Shown here: one piece after another, positions 34,477 through 44,266 of the stretch
How the letters are laid out: each line of letters opens with the position of its first letter
Numbering within the stretch: position 1 is the stretch's first letter
From: Micrasema longulum
Lineage: Eukaryota > Arthropoda > Insecta > Trichoptera > Brachycentridae
Length of the DNA stretch: 64,000 nucleotides
Assembly: GCA_022494885.1 (NCBI GenBank)
Contig: JAGVSM010000841.1
Span: 1-64,000 of the forward strand
Direction of reading: 5' to 3'
The notes under the pieces: model-generated
What the model was told of the DNA's origin: nothing
What the model saw: only the letters and a program-made list of their open reading frames with translations
The model's database searches: none
Translations under genes and position numbers: made by a program

Positions 34477-34651
34477 TATATAAAATCCATTTTGTTATTC
34501 ACAGTCGCAGTGCAATCAAAGCATTTTTTCGTCATACACGACGGCATATTTCTGCGTAGCATCACGTCCGAGTACAATGAAAGTCCCTAAAGAGAATGAA
34601 GGCATAGAAGGCAGTTACCCACGAATTGAAATGCCGTTTTCTCCGCGCTAG
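34477..34651 (+). promoter_or_regulatory. Possible TATA/Inr core promoter with a mini-ORF
   Basis: TATATAAAA at 34477-34485 precedes TCACAGTC (34499-34506) and CAGTGC (34508-34513), at spacings that suit an arthropod initiator. 34577-34651 is a 24-codon ORF beginning MKVPKENEG. AT-rich DNA yields TATA words by chance, so this is tentative. Confidence 0.25.
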
Positions 34652-35257
34652 TAACATGTCCGTATTTATACGTCATGAATGTAACACATTATTCTTACGC
34701 GAATTTATTGAAATGTTAGAACTTGCTGTACAAGATTTGTGGAGAATATGTTTTTACATGTTGTAAAAAACGTTTCTTATTTTGTTTTGAACTAATTAGG
34801 TCAGAACGTAGGTAAGCGCAAATTAATCGTATTGAAAATACCAAAACAGCATTAAAGATAAGAAAGTTACTATAATCATTATTAGCTGTACCTTAACGGA
34901 TTAACCACGAGAGTCAAATTGAACGAAATGTTCAGGAAACAAGATTTGATGATTGTGCAATTTCCAAAACATGATAACTTTTGCACCAAATGAGATAATT
35001 TCGTATTATTTATGTTTGAAGTATTAAAGTGTATTAAAATAGTGATAATTTCAGTCTATAAAGAACGTTGATATGTAAAATATTGATTTTTTGGCATTGA
35101 AACAAAGTGGATTTCAGATTATTATATCAACTTAAAAGGCACTTTTATAACGAAAGTGGACTTTGGTGTTTTATTTGCTTATACAATAGCTTATTGCGGT
35201 AATTTCTGCATTTTTAATTTTAAAACGGCAAAAAGTGGACTCCTGTGTTTTATTCTT
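34652..35257. other. AT-rich spacer
   Basis: No gene. Two direct copies of a short AAAGTGGACT/GTGTTTTATT unit occur at about 35153 and 35232. Confidence 0.45.
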
Positions 35258-35916
35258 TAAGGCTATAGTCTGGTAAACGCACGCAAAATGAGGAAATCAT
35301 ACGATTTAGCTATTTTAAAACGAATGTTTTTTTCTAATCACGCAATAATAAAAAAATAAAAAAACAGGAATTAGATAAAAACAATAATTTTTAAATGTAA
35401 TTCTATTAAAAAATATACTTAAAAGTTTTATGTAACTAATATGTAAACTTTTAGGCCGACAGATTACGCCATTTCAAATTTAGACTAAACTTAGGTACCT
35501 ACCTGAGTTCTCATTAAAGACTAAAGAATTGAACTGAAACTTGTAATAATTTGAAGATAAAATTGAACATGAAAGTGGCCGAAGCAAAATCTTAATTTTA
35601 TGTTTTTGAAAAGAAATACAATCACATACATTTTTGTGACATTTTCCTTTATTTCTTCGTAAAATTATGCCTTTGGTAATACTTTAAAAAAATATTTATT
35701 GAAATATTTTAGTAGAAAACTTTTTTTATGGAATTGTTTTTTTTTTTTAAAGAAGATAATTCTGGTTGTAATATTCAATTTCTAACCATATCTTAATTAC
35801 GTTTTTATTACCTTCATACCTGCTCTTTTCAGTACCGGTAAAAAACATTCTTTTTTAAATGGCAAAATCGACTGATTTCCTCATTTTGCGTTCGTTTTAC
35901 CAGACTACAGCCTTTA
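35258..35916. mobile_element. MITE with terminal inverted repeats of about 76 bp
   Basis: Left arm 35258-35333 and right arm 35841-35916 share AGGCTATAGTCTGGTAAA (right AGGCTGTAGTCTGGTAAA), GCAAAATGAGGAAATCA, CGATTT and GAATGTTTTTT in reverse complement. The interior is AT-rich and non-coding. Terminal target-site duplications were not resolved. Superfamily unknown. Confidence 0.8.
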
Positions 35917-36743
35917 CGCCATTGACAGTTTTCCGCATATAAATACACCTGAAAATTAAATCTATGGATGAGTCAATTACATTTTTACTTACTAGAATTG
36001 CACGAATATCAGATACACGGCCTTGATTATTTTATTGAGGTTTTATCATAGTTTATATTTTATTACGAATTATGATTCCCATTTTTATTGAACACTTCGT
36101 TGAAGAAAAGGTTTGGTTCTTCCCTGCCCTGTGTAATTACAGATGACCTAACGCACTTGTCTAAACAGTTGTTATGATTTCGGGTCAAGGAACCTCGTTC
36201 TGGGGTTATTCCAGAAGGACTCCTTAATAATCATTACAGACGGTTCTAATTAGCAACTGTCATCCCACTAAATACTCGTAAATTATACACTAGACTTATT
36301 CAGACAGTACCTACCTACCTACCGACAATAGAAGAGAGCAGATTATCAAATTGTATATTTTGGAACAACGAATAAACTACAGATATTTTTATGAAACGGG
36401 TAAAAATAACATAAAACACTTTAAGCACCGGCCGAATAAACATAGAGTTTACCCTGTGCCCGGCCCATTTTTGTGAAATTTCATGCTTTGTGAAGGGTTT
36501 GTTAAAAGTGTCACAATTATGAAAATACTAGGTTAAATCAATTGAGACTTCTCAGATTTATTTGAAATAATTAAACAAGTAATTTTTGTATAATAGTTTT
36601 GCCAACATTAGGCTTTATGGAGAGCCACATTGCGCATTGCAATGTTCGAACATATACAGGGCTTCACTTCTTTTTTTTTGCTTTGTATCCCGGAGCCGTG
36701 TAAACACCTGATTATATAACCATCCGTTGTGTCCCAGTCCCGT
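35917..36743. other. AT-rich spacer
   Basis: No gene or recognised repeat. Confidence 0.5.
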
Positions 36744-36894
36744 GTTTTTACGTGGTTTTTATACTAGAATATTTCATAGTCCCTGGACTAGAAATATTCT
36801 AGTATAAAAACACCCTTTTAAATAAATATTTCAGATCAACTTTGTCGGGAATCGAACCCGAGACCTCTTGCATGGCAGGCTAACGCGCTGACCA
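36744..36894 (-). mobile_element. SINE family A with an inverted internal duplication
   Basis: The head (GGTCAGCGCG, GCATGCAAG-like, B-box GGGTTCGATTCC) is intact on the minus strand. The body words AAATATTCTAGTATAAAAA and their exact reverse complement stand 14 bp apart at 36746-36802, making a near-perfect hairpin. Other copies have this segment once. The SINE's 3' part is replaced by the inverted copy. Confidence 0.75.
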
Positions 36895-37312
36895 TAGTAT
36901 AAACATATTTGAATTATTTAACCAAATTGGATGTCTTAAGTAATTCGATTCTTTTATGAATCCACTTTGAATAATGTTGGTAATAAAGAAATGAAGAAGT
37001 ATATAAATATATTTCTTTTTAATAAAAACCTTTATTAGCATAAATAAACAATACATTCAGTTAAAATGGAACACTTAAGGTTGAACTTGCCAAAAAAGAG
37101 TCTGGCTCTTGTGTTTGGCAAGTTTACAAAATAACATAAAAAAAACAAAAAATGCAAAAAAAATAATTAAATAAATAAAAAATTAAACAATTTTAAAAAT
37201 TGTGAAAAAGTAACACTAAAAAAATGAAATGCTTAACAAAATCCTTGTGAGGTAGATATATCTTTTACATTGTTTCGTTTTTGACAATAAGGCGCAAATT
37301 ACAATACCTACA
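36895..37312. other. Spacer with a strong stem-loop
   Basis: AACTTGCCAAA (37084-37094) and TTTGGCAAGTT (37114-37124) form a perfect 11-bp stem around an inner AGAG/CTCT pair. It may belong to a LINE 3' UTR, because A-rich and TTTATTAG sequence surrounds it, but no coding part is seen. Confidence 0.5.
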
Positions 37313-37745
37313 TACCAGTACATACTATAGATGCGGCGCATCCCTCGAATATTTGAAAGTAGAATATACATTTTGTTTTTAAAAATTGCAAATATGAAAT
37401 AAAAATCAAAAAAATATTCCTTAAATTATCGCAGAAAATGTTCGAGCGCACTCAATTTACAATTTCAATCAATATTTTTAGTATGCATACCTAAATACGT
37501 ATGCGTATTTCCTATATAAAAGTACCTTGGCCTTGATGGTTAACAGTATTTGTTTGATACGCTGGAATCAGGATAATTCTCTTCATTTGGACTCCAGTCT
37601 TATTACAAATGTTCGAATTTCCGCGCACGCGCATTAAGGTTTATAACGTTGTCGTATTATTCTACGAGACTCACAGAGATAAGATCATCCAACTTGAGTA
37701 ATGCAAAGAAAAAACGACTCTATTAACGTATAGCATAAAGTTTTA
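37313..37745 (-). repeat. Dispersed repeat E, minus copy
   Basis: Reverse complement of 16055-16446 with indels; shares GATGCGGCGCATC, GTATGCGTATTTCC, AAAGTACCTTGG, TGGACTCCAGTC and CACGCGCATTAAG-like words. Confidence 0.65.
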
Positions 37746-38644
37746 AATAGCGTGTTGTTGAAATTTTCTTATTTCTTTCTAGACGCGCCTGCTCCTGTTC
37801 TCCCTTAAATTATATATCATCAACTATTAATTATTATTATTACTATGGAAAACTTACATGGGACTATTTTCATAATAGAATACCTCAAGCGCACTTTACA
37901 AAAGTGATTATATGCAGTATTTATTTTAATTAGATATATACCTACTCGTGAATGTACTATCACACCCACTAAACGTAAAAACATGATTATTTTTTGTCAG
38001 CATCCTTACTGATTATATTCACCGCACGCGCCTGCTAGATACTTATCAAAAGTTTGCAACATAAGTCGGTAGTTGGTATTAAGCAACAGTGCCAGAATGT
38101 CTGGTTGCCTGTGTGGCCATCATGCATTATGCGAGAATACTATGAAACTGAATCCTGAACATTTACGATTAACTTATATAAAAAAGTATTTTTTTGATTT
38201 TCTTGTTTCCCCCGAGACAGTACGACGAATATTGCTCCTTTGACTAGGAAAACGTCGGAATTTGTAAGAAGACTGTGAATACAGAAACATTTAGCTCGTA
38301 GTTGGGCGCGTGGGAGGAGGCCATGTCGGCGTAGAAAGTATCACGCGGGGGATGGGCGGAGGGGGAGGAACGCGGCTTCCGGTCATCACGGATTAGACAA
38401 TCGACACTTCTCACGAGATTATTAGTACTGCGGGACAGTGCGAGAGGATGTTCGAATTAACCGTCTCGTTTACTGCAGCAGATAACTCGGCCATAGACTT
38501 TATTTATGATGTAATAGAGGTGATATAAGTAAAGTTAATATATTATTGATACGGGTTTTCATCAATGCATGAAAATACTTTCATGAACTTTACAAAGATG
38601 TAAATTTAATTTTAAATCCAAAATTATACTTTTATGGACACATT
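37746..38644. other. Spacer with a G-rich patch
   Basis: 38300-38400 is G-rich (GCGGGGGATGGGCGGAGGGG) and followed by ordinary sequence. It carries no convincing frame. The rest is AT-rich. Confidence 0.45.
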
Positions 38645-39475
38645 GACGCATATTTGCTTAAAGGATCTTGGTATTACTTTAGATAGTAAACTCTCCTAGC
38701 GTGAACACATTGATAATATTGTAAACAAATCTCTCAAACTTCTCGGTTTTATCAATAAAATGACGACGGAATTCAAAAATATCAATACAATCAAAACTCT
38801 TTATTGCTCACTAGTTCGACCCCATTTAGAATACGCTTCTCCTATTTGGTCTCCATTCTACAGGACTCATGTTGACCATATCGAGTCTGTCCAACACCGT
38901 TTTCTAAGAAAAGTTGCATGGTTGCTCGGATTACAAAGGGGTAATTATTGCTATTTTGAAATAGAGCAATATCTTAATCTGTCTTCATTAGAGAGACGTA
39001 GAACTGAGATGGACCTTATATGCATTTTCAAAATACTTAATGCTACAAGTGATGTCCGACCTCTGTTGCAATAAATTTCTTTTCATGTTCCCAACCATGT
39101 CACCAGAAGTCAAAATCTGCTATTTATTAAATCTTCTATGAGCAACTTTTGTTTTTATGCCCCAATGTTCAGAATGTGTAGATTAGTCATATTATTCATC
39201 ATTATTCATCACACGACTTGGAATTCTTCGGGATAGATCTTCCGGCTTTTCGTAGATCTCTTCGCGACTAAACAATGTGGGATAAAGTTGGATTGGCATG
39301 GTTTAGCTCGAAGTCTGATGTCTTTCGTTTTTATGAATATATTGTATGCCATTATTATTTTGCCCTTGTTTGTCATTGCAACATAGTTTTATGTTCTTTT
39401 CGTTAAGTTTCTTGTATTTATATTTCTTCATGTAACTGTTGTAATTGGCTGAGTCCGTATATATAATAAAAAAAT
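38645..39475 (+). pseudogene. Jockey/CR1-like LINE, C-terminal end of ORF2
   Basis: The plus strand reads LGITLDSKLS, a stop, REHIDNIVNKSLKLLGFINK, then the open frame 38760-39074 with LYCSLVRPHLEYASPIWSPF, HVDHIESVQHRFLRKVAW and LERRRTEMDLICIFKILN. The LVRPxLEYASxIWSP and IESVQxRFLR blocks are diagnostic of the region after the reverse transcriptase in Jockey/I/CR1-type LINEs. After a stop at 39072 the same protein continues in other frames to about 39300. The 3' end is at about 39475, near an A-rich tail. Several stops and shifts make it inactive. Confidence 0.85.
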
Positions 39476-40139
39476 TACTTTACATATTTAGATAAAACTG
39501 CACTGAGAAATAACAATTAGGTGGGAAATAAAATAACTTTATTTCTGAGTTTTGAGAGTAAGTGCTTGAACAGAATATTGAAGTTCGAGAACGGACGCAG
39601 TAGTCTCCCATAACAAGCGTTTTAAAAGTGCGGCGATGGACCTGGACCCCGATTACAATAGGAAGTAAACAGAGTTATCTTCGACTGTCTATAAAGAAAT
39701 TAACTCAATCCCAGTCAGTGAAGAATTCACTTCCCTCTTTTCTCAATCCAATGAAGATATATTATGTACTTCTGGATTACTTTCTTTCCGCACAAAGATG
39801 CTAAGGCTACCAGATTACAGAAAACTCCTTCGGAAAGCTTTTCTCGTTTGACAACGAGCAAATTTTCCGCGTATGTGGGCACCGCCAAGGAGACTTATGT
39901 CCTCAGATGCGGTGTGCGTTATGTGGTGGGCAAGCTGTATATAAAGAAAAGCCGATATTTGTGTAAAAAAAAATAGTATATTTGCATGAATATTTAAAAT
40001 ATTTTTGTCGGTTACCTATAATTGGATATGTTTAGAAGAAAAAAATGCATGCAATGCTGCTTTTCATACAGAAAACTTAATTTTACCCTGTAGATAAAAT
40101 TGGGATAAATGTTATATTCCTATTGTAATAGATTGGACA
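39476..40139. other. Spacer, unassigned frame
   Basis: 39700-39975 is less AT-rich and has plus-strand frames without recognisable domains. It may be a transposon fragment. Confidence 0.4.
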
Positions 40140-40350
40140 CGCGACGCAGATGCCTCAGGAGAGCCTTAGCCCAAGTCACTTACGGGCTCCCGCCATCCTA
40201 GAAGATTGTCGATGACAATCTTTCGGCCTTATTCTGCAGAATTAAAAGGCGCGGAGTTGACGCGGGAGGAGGCGAGAGTGCTGGCTGGCGATAGGGTCTC
40301 CTGGAGGCGTCTTGTGGAGAAGACAGAAAGAAGAATATTTAAAATTATAT
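40140..40350 (+). pseudogene. LINE C-terminal fragment
   Basis: The plus strand near the end reads AELTREEARVLAGDRVSW, RRLVEKTERRIFKII, stop. An EEARxLAxDRxxWRRLVE tail resembles the C-terminal tail of RTE-type LINE proteins. Upstream frames are broken. GC content is higher than in the flanks. Confidence 0.5.
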
Positions 40351-40354
40351 GAAG

Positions 40355-41285
40355 TTACTTATTTATTTATTTTATTATGTAAACAAATAGTATGTACACA
40401 AATATTGCCAATTTCTTTGTATATTAGGGTAAAACCACGGTAAAACACTCATGCACACACCAAACAATTTGTTTACACTTAATACACTAATTTAAATTAT
40501 GTTCAATATAATAAATGTAAAAGAAACGAAATAAAAAAAAAAAATATCTAATAATAAAGTTAAATATCTGCTTCTCTAAAAATTTCTATAATTTTTTACC
40601 TAAATTTACATGCATTGTCACAAAAAAATATCATCCTCGGTAAATATATTGTTATATTGTTATATTGGTCGCATATTCTAGGTATTGTAGATTGTGTAAA
40701 ATATTTTGTTGACGCGTTTTCTGTGTAAAACAGAAGATTTTGTCTTATCAGTCTAGATGGCACACGGAGTGGAAGTCTTTCACGTAGGTTAGAAGAATCA
40801 ATGTTACTATTTATTAACTGGTCTAAGATTATTTTTAGATTTTTAAGAGAGTTTATTCCATGGTACTGCATACTTTCAGCATGATTAGAGAAGTTAATGT
40901 TTAACCGGTAGTCGACCTGCCTAAAAAAAAATTGTTGGACCCTTTCTAGTCTATTAATACTTACATTATAACAAGGTGACCAAATAGGAGTACAGTATTC
41001 TAGCCGGGGACGAACAAATGTTTTGTAGAGTTTTGTCTCTGCATGTTTAAATGGTTTCGATACTTGCATAATAAGTCCGACCATTTTATATGTTTTTTCC
41101 AGGACTGATTCAATATGAATATTAAACATTAGTTTCGTATCAATAATAATACCTAAGTCGCGAGTTTGACTATCTGTTATAGAGATCGGGGTATTATTGA
41201 AAGAGTAAGGAAAGCTAATCGTCGTTTGTTTGCGCGAAATACAAAATGAATGACATTTACTTATATTTAATTCCAGTAAATTTTT
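40355..41285 (-). pseudogene. Jockey/CR1-like LINE 3' end with 3' UTR and tail
   Basis: On the minus strand, frames from 41285 read KCHSFCISRKQTTISFPYSF, then RDLGIIIDTKLMFNIHIESV, continuing into the 177-codon frame 40596-41129. There KTFVRPRLEYCTPIWSPCYN and INRLERVQQFFFRQV are the post-RT blocks shared with the copy at 38.8 kb, here from another subfamily. The frame ends at 40596 and is followed by a 3' UTR of about 240 bp ending in (AAATA)n-like sequence at about 40358. The reverse-transcriptase core is absent by 5' truncation. The frame is intact over 230 codons, so it is younger than the copy at 38.6 kb. Confidence 0.87.
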
Positions 41286-41289
41286 TAAT

Positions 41290-41580
41290 ATATTTCAACA
41301 GAGAGGGAAAACATTTTTGAGAAGGTAATATGGAAGTCTGGGCATCAACAGGGCTTATGACCCGTCATGGGCTGGTTTAAGCGGCCACTTTACACACTGT
41401 GTAACATTCACCATTCTGCTCATGTTTGAACTACCACATTTCCTCAACTCTTCCATCTGTTGACTTTTGTGAAGTAAAAGAGCTGAAACCTTTATAACGT
41501 GGGTGAGATTCATCCGGCTGAACCAAATCACCTACTAGGCAACGCATGAAAACAATTTTCCTATTTTTATACTTCTTCTT
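41290..41580. repeat. Foldback repeat family M, long single arm
   Basis: CAGAGAGGGAAAACATTTTT, GAGAAGGTAATATGGAAGTC, GGCTTATGACCCGTCATGGG, GGCCACTTTACACACTGTGT, AACATTCACCATTCTGCTC and CTTCCATCTGTTGACTTTTG, then GATTCATCCGGCTGAACC to CGCATGAAAACAATTTTCC. The same long arm is found at 60945-61225. Confidence 0.85.
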
Positions 41581-41597
41581 TTACCAGGTAGTAATTC

Positions 41598-41850
41598 AAT
41601 AATGTTTGATTGTGACTGGCTGGATTTCCTCCCTAGGGAGTTCTTCATATTTAAATCTATTTCTACAGAGAGGGAAAACATTTTTGAGAAGGTAATATGT
41701 AGGTCTGGGCATTTACAGGGCTTATGACTTCCATATTACCTTCTCAAAAATGTTTTCCCTCTCTGTTAAAATAGATATAAATGTGAACAACTCCCTAGGG
41801 AGGAAATCCAGCCAGTTTGCAAGCATTTGGACATAATCAAACATTGTGAA
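41598..41850. mobile_element. Foldback repeat family M, complete hairpin
   Basis: The left arm (GGCTGGATTTCCTCCCTAGG, AGAGAGGGAAAACATTTTTG, AGAAGGTAATATG, ending near 41700) and the right arm (41728-41850) are reverse complements. The loop is 41701-41727. A stem of about 100 bp would form in single-stranded DNA. The left arm lacks about 16 bp present in the right. Confidence 0.88.
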
Positions 41851-42110
41851 AATTTTGATTATAATACTAAAAAAGTCTGTCGAGAACTTCTTACATTTTT
41901 GCACAGTCAGTGGGAGATTTAATGCAACGTTACAATAGGGATGCCTTTACCTCGAATACTCTAATTAATTTTTCGAATGAGTAAGTACTAAATATGACCC
42001 GTGCGAGGAAGAAGATAATAGCGTTATTATAGTCGCGCTATGCCAAACGATAGCGCAGGAGCAGAAGACACAACATGTGGGTGGAAGGCCCGCGTCATCT
42101 GTGCCGCCAT

Positions 42111-42194
42111 GCGCCATGCGCCATGCGCCATGCGCCATGCGCCATGCGCCATGCGCCATGCGCCATGCGCCATGCGCCATGCGCCATGCGCCAT
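42111..42194. repeat. Twelve perfect tandem copies of GCGCCAT
   Basis: An 84-bp array, 7-bp unit, no interruptions. It lies in a CG-rich block (42030-42240) and is open in several frames of both strands, because 7 is not a multiple of 3 and the unit has no in-frame stop. It is not taken as coding. Confidence 0.95.
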
Positions 42195-42999
42195 GCCGTC
42201 TGCGCCTCGCTCAATGATACGACGCGACGCGACGTTTAAATCCATTACTTTGGCGGAAAAAGACAATTATTTGCACGTTCACACTAAACGCAACTACGCC
42301 GGGATTGAAAATACTAAGCCAAGCTAGGAAAAATACAATATAACAAGGAACGACATTTCCTTTTTTTCAAATACAAATACAGGAGTTACTAGATACTCCA
42401 CCCTGATGCGGCAAAAAAAATTAATTAATACAACTTTCGGTCAAAGAGGATTGGGCTACTACTCGGTTAAAGTGTACAATCTACTTCTATTATCCATAAG
42501 GACAATTAGTAAGTAGTACAGTATAAAATTGCTATTAAGAAATGGATGGTGGAGGTGGGTTGCACACGGATCGATGAGTGTATCAAGCCAAATAGGTAAA
42601 ATGTGTGTACTGTTTATGAAATTTGGTCTATTGGTCTATATAAATAGGTTATATTTTTTATGATTATTTTAGTTTATATTGTTTATTATGTTAATAATAA
42701 ATAGGATTAATTAGATTAATTACGTTTTTTTTATTATTATTTTTATGTTAACTTTGTTAAATAATAAATTTATGGCATGTTTCACATTTTGTAAAATCTT
42801 TCCCTTGGCACTGGGAACATTATTCTGTATAAAAAATAATAATACAAACGGTGTAAAAGTATAAATAAATAAACAAAAATAAAAATAAAGATCAATAAAA
42901 AAATTACGTTGAAATTTAAAAAAAAACGTAATTGAACTTGTTTGCGTTTTCTTGTATTTTTCTACTGTTATCATTCTGTAGTTTATCGTAATCTTCCTT
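42195..42999. other. Spacer with a putative transposon end
   Basis: TTCACACTAAACGCAAC at 42278-42294 recurs at 10493-10509. Beyond 42330 it is AT-rich with no gene. Confidence 0.4.
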
Positions 43000-43365
43000 T
43001 TTGCACCCAGTGGTGCATAAGGCACTGCATCGGTTAATTGGTTAATCTGTTACATGAAAGTAAGGTGATTGCGCTGCAGGTGACTGTCCAGGAACAATAA
43101 ATAATTAGATTTCAAAAAAACATTCAAATCAATATTTCATATCCACCCTGCCAGGAATTGAACCCAGGACCTTACGAATGGTAGGCGACGTCAACCTCTA
43201 TACAACGAGGCGGACTTATCTCCACTTGCTTTTTTCAGGACTTTTACCTGAGAGCAGCCATCGAGTCGAAAGCACTTGTCCAGGGTTCTGGTTCTTTTTC
43301 ACACACAGAACTGCATTCTTCATCGCGGAGTTCAACACAATAAAATCGGCAACTTGTCCATAAGG
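43000..43365 (-). mobile_element. SINE family A with extra 5' module
   Basis: Body and head at 43000-43214 (B-box GGGTTCAATTCC, GCCTACCATTCG). The 5' module at 43215-43365 reads, on the minus strand, GAACCCTGGACAAGTGCTTT and CGACTCGATGGCTGCTCTCA, the same as in the copy at 27.5 kb. Confidence 0.8.
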
Positions 43366-43871
43366 ATAAGCCACAGCTTGTGATGTTTGGTGTTGCACAC
43401 GGAAATGGCAGAAGGACAGTGTGCTTGCTTTTTGGTTGTGTCGAGGTCACTTTACACATATAATATGTTGGTTATACTAGTACAAACTCGTAAAATGCCG
43501 CGGTGTCTGGTGTGTCTAATATTCTGGGGAGGGTTAAGTCCACCTGACCTCGCCAACCTGTTTTTTAGATATTTTATTTGGTAACAAACCAAATTATATA
43601 GACTCGAGGCGAATTATTTGGGTGGCTATTTTATGCCCATAGAGACAAAATCTCTTGTATCTAGTGGGCTCTTCACAACTCGTCCCGCGAGATGTCTTTA
43701 CAATATAACAGCCGTGGGTTATGAAGCCAACTGAAAACTATAATAAATAATTCAATGATTTACTATTTTTAAAAAAAAAATAGCTATTTTACTATGGAGT
43801 TTTAATTACACATTTAGTCGTTGACACCAAATCGAAACTAAATTGTTTGATTTCGAACTCAAGCTACAATA
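43366..43871. other. Spacer, no gene
   Basis: Nothing recognised. Confidence 0.5.
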
Positions 43872-44266
43872 TACTGAAACCTCTTTTTATACGGGGGACA
43901 GATTTTACACCGTACCGTATAAAAAAAGGGTACTTAAAGAAAACAGTGCTGAATAGGTTTCCTTTTATTAAAATCGATTTATTATTAAAAAAAAAAAAAA
44001 CCCTTCACAATTAATTGCACTTTTATTTTTTTCTTAAATATAACATGACATGAAAATACTTTTAAACATCGCAATTAAGATTATTCACTATCACTATCAT
44101 AATAGTTTATATGCCAAGTAAGTAAAAGAGAGATTCGGAGCATTTCAATAACGAATAGAAAAATTATATTACTATTACGCATTGTTAAATTAATATTTTT
44201 TTATTTTTCAAATAAAATTTTTGGACCGTGTTATTTCGAAACCCTGTAAAACGAGATTTCATTGTA
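43872..44266. mobile_element. MITE, pogo/Tigger-like ends
   Basis: Left end TGAAACCTCTTTTTATACGG and the reverse complement of the right end TGAAATCTCGTTTTACAGGG match with one gap. The interior is AT-rich and non-coding. Confidence 0.65.

Noticed and set aside
41290..41850. CRISPR-like or satellite array from the repeated family M words
   Set aside because: The repeats are inverted arms of foldback elements, not evenly spaced direct repeats with unique spacers.
42040..42327. 95-codon frame (and two on the other strand) with repeated MRHAPCA-type residues
   Set aside because: Entirely produced by the 7-bp GCGCCAT array, which reads open in several frames on both strands; no start context or flanking coding signal.
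42720..43025. 101-codon minus-strand frame
   Set aside because: Low-complexity Phe/Ile/Lys composition; overlaps a SINE.
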